Below, in pieces: positions 14,656 to 20,185 of a stretch of DNA of 20,185 nucleotides. The notes beneath the pieces were generated by a model. That model did not search any database. It saw only the letters and a program-made list of their open reading frames with translations, and was not told the origin of the DNA. The DNA is taken from the NCBI GenBank assembly GCA_049317345.1, contig JBMOIL010000027.1, positions 1 to 20,185 on the forward strand, read 5' to 3'. The position numbers and the translations under genes are program-made. Each line of letters opens with the position of its first letter. Position 1 is the first letter of the stretch. Source of the DNA: Mxb001 sp049317345. Lineage in GTDB: Bacteria; Actinomycetota; Actinomycetes; S36-B12.

Positions 14656-16481
14656 TGATTCTCCTTTTCTGTGCCGGTGGCACCGGTCTCTTGCACGACG
14701 GTCGGGGTGGTACCCCGTCCGCCGAGATAGGCGGCGGCAACCTCAGGCTGGTCGAGGACCTCCTGCGGATTGCCGTGTGCGAGAACTGCCCCGTAGTCCA
14801 AGACGGTGAGGCTGTCGCACGCGGAACGGATGAGTGCTACGTCGTGATCGATGAGCAGCATGCCCACTCCGGTCGCTGCCAGAATCTCCTGGAGCTGCCC
14901 GAGCAGTTCGCGGGACTCGACGGGATTCATTCCTGCTGCTGGTTCGTCGAGGAGGAGGACGCGGGGGTTGAGAGCGAGCGCGCGACTGATCTCGACACGT
15001 CGCTGGTCACCGTAAGGAAGCTCGCCGGCCAGCCGATTGCCGTATTCAGCGACGCCGAGCACGGCCAGGATGCGCAAACTGCGTTCGTCAGCGCGATGCG
15101 GGGACATCCCGGACGAAATGCACGCGACGGTGACGTTGTCGAGGACCGTCATCTCCTTGAACAGTCGCATGGTCTGGAACGTGCGCCCCAGCCCCTGGCG
15201 GGCACGTCGCCACACGGGCTCGCCCGTGATAGCCCTACCGGCGAGCACGATGAGTGCCTCGTCCGGCTTGGTGATTCCTGTGACGCAATTGACAAAGGTC
15301 GACTTGCCCGATCCGTTGGGCCCGATCAGACCGGCGATGCGCTGAGCCTGGACCTGCACGGAGACGTGGTTGAGTGCGACAAGGCCGGAGAATCTCTTGA
15401 CCACGTCGTCGGCACTGAGAACCGTCTGACCGGGATCCTTATTGCGAGCCGGGAGCACGTTCGCTTCATCCTCCGGCGGCGGGTGAGGGGCACTGCGGTA
15501 GGCGAGTGTCTCCTCCGGCTCACGAAAGCCCAGGATGCCCTGCGGACGTAGGTACAGGGTGAGCAGGATGATGATCGCCAGTCCGGCGTTGGTAAGGCCG
15601 AAGAGCTCATTGGCATCGCCGACCCGGCGAAGCGCCTCGACGACGAGCGTGACCACGAAGGCACCGACGATGCCTCCGGCCACGGAACCCGAGCCGCCGA
15701 CGATGAGCATCGTGAGCAGGGTCAGCGTGAGGGTGAAGTAGAAGTCCTTGGGAGAGAATGCCCCGATCAGGCCGGCGTAGGCGGCACCCATGGCGCCTGC
15801 GACAGCGGAGGAAACGATCCAGCCGATCAGTCGCGCGTACTGGACGCGTACGCCGGAGCTCGATGCCGCAAGGGCATCATCGCGAGAGGCCCGTAGGTGC
15901 AAGCCGACGCGCGAGTCGCGGAAGACACGCGCGACGATCACCGCGAGTATCGCGATTAAACCGGCGATGAAGATACTCGTGTAGCGGGGCACGCCGTAGA
16001 AGGTCTGGCTCCCGCGGGTGAACGGCTCGGCACCGACCATGATGCCGTGCAGGATGATGAGGACGGCCAGCGTGGCGATCGAGGCCGCATCGCCAAGCCG
16101 GGCGACCACTACTCCCGAGATCACTCCGATGACCGTGGCGGCGAGGATCCCGCCGAGCATGGCCGCGGGGATCGGGAGCTGGACCTGCTTCAACGCCTCC
16201 GGCAGGAGGGGCAGGGACGTCGACTTGACCGCGGCGGGCATGGCCAGGATACCTGTCGTGTAGGCGGCGATCCCGACGAAGCCGACGTGACCGAAGCTGA
16301 GAATGCCGCTGTTTCCGCTGAAGATCTGAAGGGCCATCACGCCCGTGAGCAGGACCAGGGAGGTCGTGACGAGGAGCTGGGGTGCGGTGGGGAGGGCGCT
16401 GCCGATCAGGGTGACGACCAGCAGGACCACGACCCAGATGCCGATGGAGACCAGGGTTCGACCGCGGCGGGTGGCGATCAT
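14652..16481 (-). CDS. Fused ABC permease/ATP-binding protein (LivM-LivG fusion)
   Basis: The product has 609 residues and joins two subunits that are often separate. Residues ~1-325 form a LivM permease with 'FSGNSGILSFGHVGFVGIAAYTTG' (54-78) and 'MLIVGGSGSVAGGIVGAF' (258-275). A linker (~325-352) leads to a LivG ATPase: Walker A 'GPNGSGKST' at 387-395, Q436 of the Q-loop, 'YGDQRR' signature at 490-495, Walker B 'RVLLLDEP' at 507-514 and H546 as H-loop. The extended loop after Walker A and 'LGRTFQTMRLFKEMTVLDNV' are typical of LivG. The ATG at 16481 overlaps the upstream stop as ATGA. Together with LivF and LivH it makes a complete transporter. Confidence 0.9.
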   Translation of the reverse strand: MIATRRGRTLVSIGIWVVVLLVVTLIGSALPTAPQLLVTTSLVLLTGVMALQIFSGNSGILSFGHVGFVGIAAYTTGILAMPAAVKSTSLPLLPEALKQVQLPIPAAMLGGILAATVIGVISGVVVARLGDAASIATLAVLIILHGIMVGAEPFTRGSQTFYGVPRYTSIFIAGLIAILAVIVARVFRDSRVGLHLRASRDDALAASSSGVRVQYARLIGWIVSSAVAGAMGAAYAGLIGAFSPKDFYFTLTLTLLTMLIVGGSGSVAGGIVGAFVVTLVVEALRRVGDANELFGLTNAGLAIIILLTLYLRPQGILGFREPEETLAYRSAPHPPPEDEANVLPARNKDPGQTVLSADDVVKRFSGLVALNHVSVQVQAQRIAGLIGPNGSGKSTFVNCVTGITKPDEALIVLAGRAITGEPVWRRARQGLGRTFQTMRLFKEMTVLDNVTVACISSGMSPHRADERSLRILAVLGVAEYGNRLAGELPYGDQRRVEISRALALNPRVLLLDEPAAGMNPVESRELLGQLQEILAATGVGMLLIDHDVALIRSACDSLTVLDYGAVLAHGNPQEVLDQPEVAAAYLGGRGTTPTVVQETGATGTEKENQ

Positions 16482-17722
16482 GGAGCCCCCCCGGCAACGG
16501 CCGCAAGGGCATCGATGCACCTGTCGATCTCGTCGGCCGTGGCGTAGTGCGCGAAGCCCAGGCGCAGGATCCCGTCATCGAGGGGGAGGCCCAGATGCTC
16601 CATGACGCCCTGTGCGTAGAAGTTGCCGTTCCAGGAGAAGATGCCGGCGTTGTCGAGGGCCCGAGCGGCATCAGCCGGGTCGACACCGGTGATGCTCATG
16701 CCGAACGTGCACACTCGGCCATCCCCGGTGGGTCGTCCGTGGACGGTGATGGCATCGATGTGCCGGACGCCGTTGAGGAAACGGTCGGTGAGAGAGCGCT
16801 CGTGAGCGACGATCCCGTCATACGCACGATCCAGGGCATCCGACGACACCGTCGTGCCACCAAGGCTACTGAGGTAGGAGATCGCCGCGCGCGTCCCGGC
16901 GATGGCCTCATGGGAGAGCGTGCCGGTCTCGAATCGGTGGCCGAGCGGAGTCGTCCCGGCGGGGCGTACACGGTCCGGCTGCAGCCGTGCGCTGAGTTCC
17001 GGCCGCACCCAGGCAATGCCCATGTGGGGGCCGTAGAACTTGTAGGGCGAGCACAGCAGGACGTCGCAGTCGAGGGCCTCCACATCCACGCGGCGGTGCG
17101 GGGCGTAGGCAACGGCGTCGGCCCACGCCAGCGCCCCGGCGGAGTGGGCAAGGCGAGCGATCTCGGTGCCGGGGGTGAGCGTGCCCACGGCGTTCGACGA
17201 CAGGGTGTACGCCACGACGCGGGTCCGGTCATTGAGCATGTTCTGGAGGGATGCAGGGTCGATGTCGAGTTCCGCGGTCAGGGTCACGGTGCGGACGGTG
17301 AGTCCCAGGTCCTGGGCGAGGAGCAACCAGGGCGAGACGTTGGCGTCGTGGTCCAGTCGCGTCACCACGATCTCGTCGCCGGGTGCCAGGCTCCGGCCGA
17401 CGGCCCGTGACAGGCTGAAGTTGAGGGTCGTCATGTTCTGCCCGAAGGCGATACCCTCCCGATCGCCTCCCACGAAGATCGCCGCCTCATCACGAGCGGC
17501 GGAGATGATGTCGTCGGTCTCCCGGGTTGCCGCGAACTCGCCCTCGATGTTGGAGTTGTGGTCGATCAGGTAGTCCGTCATCGCGGTGATGACCGACTGC
17601 GGCACCTGAGTGCCCCCCGGAGCGTCGGCGTAGACAACGGGCAGTCCGGCGCGCGTCGCGCGGAGCAGGGCGGGGAACTCCGCCCTCACCGCGGTCAGGT
17701 CGAGCGCACTGATGGCTGTCAT
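16478..17722 (-). CDS. Class V PLP enzyme, cysteine-desulfurase-like (VC1184 subfamily)
   Basis: The product has 414 residues. PLP-site features of class V enzymes are present: 'MTTLNFSLSRAVGR' (97-110), H125 in 'TRLDHDANVSPW', D202 in 'AWADAVAYAPH' and the Schiff-base lysine K228 in 'SPYKFYGPHMG'. The opening 'FPALLRATRAGLPVVYADAPGGTQVPQSV' and 'NSNIEGEFAATRETD' match the VC1184-type branch rather than housekeeping IscS/SufS. I see no cysteine at the flexible-loop position used for persulfide formation, so C-S lyase, elimination or transamination is more likely than sulfur transfer. EgtE of ergothioneine synthesis is also a class V lyase, of interest because an EgtC-like gene is in the same operon. 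ATGA overlaps link it to both neighbours. Confidence 0.85.
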   Translation of the reverse strand: MTAISALDLTAVRAEFPALLRATRAGLPVVYADAPGGTQVPQSVITAMTDYLIDHNSNIEGEFAATRETDDIISAARDEAAIFVGGDREGIAFGQNMTTLNFSLSRAVGRSLAPGDEIVVTRLDHDANVSPWLLLAQDLGLTVRTVTLTAELDIDPASLQNMLNDRTRVVAYTLSSNAVGTLTPGTEIARLAHSAGALAWADAVAYAPHRRVDVEALDCDVLLCSPYKFYGPHMGIAWVRPELSARLQPDRVRPAGTTPLGHRFETGTLSHEAIAGTRAAISYLSSLGGTTVSSDALDRAYDGIVAHERSLTDRFLNGVRHIDAITVHGRPTGDGRVCTFGMSITGVDPADAARALDNAGIFSWNGNFYAQGVMEHLGLPLDDGILRLGFAHYATADEIDRCIDALAAVAGGAP

Positions 17723-18549
17723 CGCGCAGACAGTCCCTGCGGGCGGTATGGGGTGCCGTTGTCCCAGAGCGCGGCCTGCAGGCCAACGTCGGCGACGAGG
17801 GCCGCGACGCCCTCCGCAGAGGACGCGGGGACGAAGACGAGCATCCCTCCGAAGAACTCCGAATGGTCCCGGCGCAGCGACGCAGCAAGGGCGTCGAACG
17901 GCTGGTAGTGCACGCCGGACTGGCCGAGGCTGGGGTAGGTATCCGCGCAGATGGCGACGCTGCCGCCCGGGCCTTCGATCCAGCCGAGGAAGCCGATGAA
18001 GTGGCCCACATCCCACTCGGAGGGCGGGACGGCCGCCGTCCCCTGCTGCAGGTAGTCGAGGAGGGCAAGGGGGCCGGCGTGCGAGTTCCACAGCGCCCGC
18101 GTCGCGCTATTGGCGATGACGAGGATGTCCGGGCCGAGTTGGTTCAATCCCGCGGCCAGGGCACTGATGCGCTCGGCGGTCCACTCTCCGCTGATCGGCA
18201 CTGCCACGAAACGGCCGTCCGAGAGGTCGGCGGTCGCGACCATGAGCCCCTCTGAGGCCGTGCCCGAATCGATCTCGGGGTCGTCGGTGCGGGGAAGTTC
18301 GAGCACGTAGTCATCGCGGCCCGCCTCGCCTGGGGGTAGGGACTCCGAGGTCTGGACCAGGCTGAGCAGAGAACTCGCCGCCCTGCCCACGTCATCCTGC
18401 TCGACCGCGGCCGCGTCGAAGGCCCGCAGGGCAAGGGTGACCCAGAATGCCCCGCACAGCTCGTTCTTCTGGGGCATCTCCCGCTGATGCTCGGCCAGGA
18501 TCGCGGGCGCACCGGGGAAGAGGGTGACGGCGTAGCTCAGGTCCGGCAT
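17719..18549 (-). CDS. Papain/C39-like protein of unknown function, first gene of the operon
   Basis: The product has 276 residues with no signal peptide or membrane segment. I cannot assign a family with confidence; it resembles an uncharacterised actinobacterial group (possibly DUF6885). Residues line up in the order of a papain-fold cysteine peptidase: C32 in 'KNELCGAFWVTLALRA', H183 in 'WDVGHFIGFLGWIEG' and D203 in 'AICADTYPSLGQ'. This mirrors the C...GH...D pattern of C39-like enzymes. An amidase, peptidase or transglutaminase-like activity is therefore possible but unproven. The start at 18549 fits the divergent regulator gene. A TTGACA and weak -10 directly upstream suggest a leaderless transcript. 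Its stop overlaps the class V gene by 4 bp, so it belongs to the operon. Confidence 0.65.
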   Translation of the reverse strand: MPDLSYAVTLFPGAPAILAEHQREMPQKNELCGAFWVTLALRAFDAAAVEQDDVGRAASSLLSLVQTSESLPPGEAGRDDYVLELPRTDDPEIDSGTASEGLMVATADLSDGRFVAVPISGEWTAERISALAAGLNQLGPDILVIANSATRALWNSHAGPLALLDYLQQGTAAVPPSEWDVGHFIGFLGWIEGPGGSVAICADTYPSLGQSGVHYQPFDALAASLRRDHSEFFGGMLVFVPASSAEGVAALVADVGLQAALWDNGTPYRPQGLSAR

Positions 18550-18676
18550 GGGCGCAGCCTTGATGTTGCACTTGTTCCTGTCAAGCGGTTTTTGGGGATT
18601 GTCTGTAACGAATCCACCAGCGGTGGCATCCTGTGCGGGCGGCCCAGAAGCGCTGGGCAGTCTGGAGGATGGGTCC
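18550..18676. promoter_or_regulatory. Divergent promoter/operator region between the operon and the RpiR regulator
   Basis: On the minus strand a consensus -35 TTGACA (18579-18584) is followed after 17 bp by a weak -10 AAGGCT (18556-18561) and, 6 nt later, the ATG of the operon's first gene. The regulator side has no clear promoter; TAACGA at 18606-18611 is a weak -10 candidate. Inverted repeats CCACC-AGC-GGTGG (18614-18626) and GCCCAG-N5-CTGGGC (18642-18658) could be binding sites for the RpiR protein. GGAGG (18664-18668) is the ribosome binding site of the regulator. Confidence 0.45.
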
Positions 18677-19567
18677 ATGAGCGTGGAGCGGTCGGTGGGG
18701 AGAGAAGAAATGCAGCCTCTCTCAGCCCAACTGCTCGAGCACATGGGTGCCCTCACCGCCAGCGAGCGCAGTGTGGCCAGAGTGATCCTGACTGACTATC
18801 CGATGTCCGGACTGGACTCGGTGGCCTCCCTCGCGACGAAGGCATCGGTCAGTCCCCCCACGGTCCTGCGTCTGGTGGCCAAGCTGGGTTTCGCCGGGTG
18901 GCCGCAGTTCCAAGCAGCGCTGCGTGACGAGGTCGCTGAGCGGCTCGCTTCCCCGCTGGCGATCTACGACCAGCGCCGGAGCACGCCGAACTTCCGGCAG
19001 TCTGAATACGCCGAGGGCATCTTCGTGCGCGCACTCGAGACATCCTTCGCGCGGCTGAAGGGCGACGTGCTCGACGAGGCCGTGCGCATGCTTACCGACC
19101 CGAAGGCGCGTATCCACGTGATCGGCGGCCGCTTCTCCACTGCGCTGGCCGTCTACTTCGCCACGCATCTGCAGATGCTCAGAGCCAGCGTTTCCGCGAT
19201 CTCGGAGATCCCCATCCACCGCAGCAATGCCATTTTGGATATGGGCCGCAACGATGTGGTCGTGGCCCTGGACTTCCGGCGCTACCAGCGCGACACCATC
19301 GAGTTCGGCGAGGCCGCGGCCCAGATGGGCGCGCGCATCATCCTCTTCACCGACCCGTGGCTCTCGCCCCTGGTCAACAGCGCCAAGACGGTGATCACGG
19401 TCGATACGACCTCGCCCTCACCCTTCGACTCCTTCGTGTCCGCTATGGGGGTCCTCGAGCTCCTCATCCACCGCATCGGTGAGTCCGTCGGCGAAGACTC
19501 CCTCGCCCGCATGCGTGCGATCGACGACCTCAACCAGGACCTGATGATCGGTGGGCCTGACCAGTGA
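18677..19567 (+). CDS. RpiR/MurR-family transcriptional regulator (HTH plus SIS domain)
   Basis: The product has 296 residues. Residues ~15-90 form the HTH_6 (RpiR) domain with 'LTASERSVARVILTDYP' and the helix-turn-helix at ~48-72 ('SVASLATKASVSPPTVLRLVAKLGF'). Residues ~145-270 form a SIS domain ('RIHVIGGRFSTALAVYFATHLQML', then 'VVVALDFRRYQRDTIEFGEAAAQMGARIILFTD'). SIS domains sense phosphorylated sugars or other phosphorylated metabolites. ATG 18677 was chosen because GGAGG lies 8 nt upstream; further in-frame codons to 18548 would run into the divergent gene. Divergent placement makes it the likely regulator of the nine-gene operon, and it is coupled to a kinase whose product could be the inducer. 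Confidence 0.85.
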   Translation: MSVERSVGREEMQPLSAQLLEHMGALTASERSVARVILTDYPMSGLDSVASLATKASVSPPTVLRLVAKLGFAGWPQFQAALRDEVAERLASPLAIYDQRRSTPNFRQSEYAEGIFVRALETSFARLKGDVLDEAVRMLTDPKARIHVIGGRFSTALAVYFATHLQMLRASVSAISEIPIHRSNAILDMGRNDVVVALDFRRYQRDTIEFGEAAAQMGARIILFTDPWLSPLVNSAKTVITVDTTSPSPFDSFVSAMGVLELLIHRIGESVGEDSLARMRAIDDLNQDLMIGGPDQ

Positions 19568-20185
19568 CTATGGACCCGGTCATCGCGACCGCACTTCAGA
19601 AGCACTTCGGCGGTCACCTCGACCCTGACTACTCAGTGGATGCGCTCGCGGGTGAGCGAGATCTCAACTTCAGGATCGTCTCCGGCGCAGGCGCGATGGT
19701 GCTCAAGGTCTACGCCGGAGATGACCGCGACTGGCTCGAACTCCAGGATCGTGCGCTCCGTCACCTGGCCCTGAGCGGCATGCCGACGCCCAGGCCGCTG
19801 CACGAGCAGATCATGGCGCTGCCCGATGGCAGGGTGATGCGCCTGGTCACGTGGATGGACGGCGAAACCTGGTCGCCGGTCGATGCGGGTGCCGATCAGG
19901 CCGAGGCCCTGGGCGCGCTCGTGGCACGCGTGGACCGGCAGCTCGCCCCACTCGAACTCACGGCCGCCGAGATCGCTGTCCTGGAGCGCCCGTTCCGTTG
20001 GCACATGCTGCAGGCGCTGGAGTTGCGGCGCTCGCTCGATGCCGTCGCCGACCCCGCGGTGCGCGCGGCCTGCGCCCGAGCGTTCGCGGAGTTCGAGACC
20101 GAGATCCTGCCGGCGCTCGCGCGGCTGCCACACCAGGTCATCCACAACGACGCCAACGAAAACAACATCATCGTCGGTCCCGAGG
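19564..20185 (+). CDS. APH-fold small-molecule kinase, hydroxylysine-kinase-like (partial, runs off the window)
   Basis: The visible part is 207 residues and open at the right edge. 'ALAGERDLNFRIVSG' (27-41) and K48 in 'MVLKVY' are N-lobe features of aminoglycoside-phosphotransferase-like kinases. The Brenner motif H194-x-D196-x4-N201 in 'VIHNDANENNIIV' supplies the catalytic residues. The 'GERDLNF' and 'HNDANxxN' wording is typical of hydroxylysine kinase (AGPHD1) and of the N-terminal kinase domain of kinase-aminotransferase fusions; the cut prevents deciding between these. The GTG start at 19564 overlaps the regulator stop (GTGA); ATG 19570 is an alternative. It probably phosphorylates an amino alcohol or hydroxylated amino acid. 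Confidence 0.7.
   Translation, partial: MTMDPVIATALQKHFGGHLDPDYSVDALAGERDLNFRIVSGAGAMVLKVYAGDDRDWLELQDRALRHLALSGMPTPRPLHEQIMALPDGRVMRLVTWMDGETWSPVDAGADQAEALGALVARVDRQLAPLELTAAEIAVLERPFRWHMLQALELRRSLDAVADPAVRAACARAFAEFETEILPALARLPHQVIHNDANENNIIVGPE

Noticed and set aside
14550..15551. 333-codon open frame on the plus strand
   Set aside because: It is antisense to the LivM-LivG fusion and the LivK start, both clearly real. It shows no domain.
16547..17410. 287-codon open frame on the plus strand
   Set aside because: It is antisense to the class V PLP enzyme gene and its composition is that of a shadow frame.
16478..17722. Calling the class V enzyme a housekeeping cysteine desulfurase (IscS/SufS)
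   Set aside because: N-terminal and active-site wording match the VC1184-type branch, and there is no Fe-S assembly gene nearby.
1..20185. CRISPR arrays, tRNA or rRNA genes, insertion sequences, prophage
   Set aside because: I saw no regularly spaced repeats, no cloverleaf-like sequence I could defend, and no transposase, integrase or phage structural gene on either strand.

Overview
The window is a gene-dense, high-GC stretch of bacterial chromosome. Base composition, GTG starts, leaderless-looking starts and family membership (DUF1269, EgtC-like amidase, VC1184-type class V PLP enzyme) point to a high-GC Gram-positive actinobacterium; I cannot name the genus. I see no rRNA, tRNA, CRISPR array, integrase or insertion sequence.

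Left part (1-6314). The window opens in the 3' end of a probable cation/proton antiporter. A promoter and a DUF1269 membrane protein gene follow, ending at a strong hairpin shared with a convergent gene for an unusual GNAT acetyltransferase/AAA+ ATPase fusion. Rightward from 2467 come a nitrilase-superfamily amidase, a VapBC-like toxin-antitoxin pair (AbrB-fold antitoxin, PIN toxin) with two operator-like palindromes, a membrane-anchored extracytoplasmic protein of unknown function, and an ornithine cyclodeaminase/mu-crystallin homologue that seems to lack the catalytic Asp.

Middle (6315-8373). Two tandem paralogous EamA/DMT-type 10-TM transporters run leftward and meet the cyclodeaminase-like gene tail to tail. 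Upstream of them are a 53-codon fragment resembling DUF3293 and a nearly perfect 20-bp inverted repeat.

Right part (8374-18549). Nine leftward genes form one tightly packed operon with ATGA overlaps or gaps of at most 22 bp. In transcription order they are: a papain/C39-like protein of unknown function, a VC1184-type class V PLP enzyme, a fused LivM-LivG ABC subunit, a LivK lipoprotein, LivF, LivH, a class II glutamine amidotransferase-fold amidase (EgtC-like), a glutamine-synthetase-like gamma-glutamyl ligase and a class III aminotransferase. The Liv-type transporter would import an amino acid, amide or amine. The ligase and amidase could add and remove a gamma-glutamyl group, and the two PLP enzymes could transaminate or cleave the product. 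This is the best candidate for an undescribed system; its substrate is unknown.

Divergently (18677 to the window edge) lie an RpiR-type HTH/SIS regulator, the likely regulator of the operon, and, overlapping it by 4 bp, a truncated APH-fold kinase resembling hydroxylysine kinase. These may belong to the same pathway.
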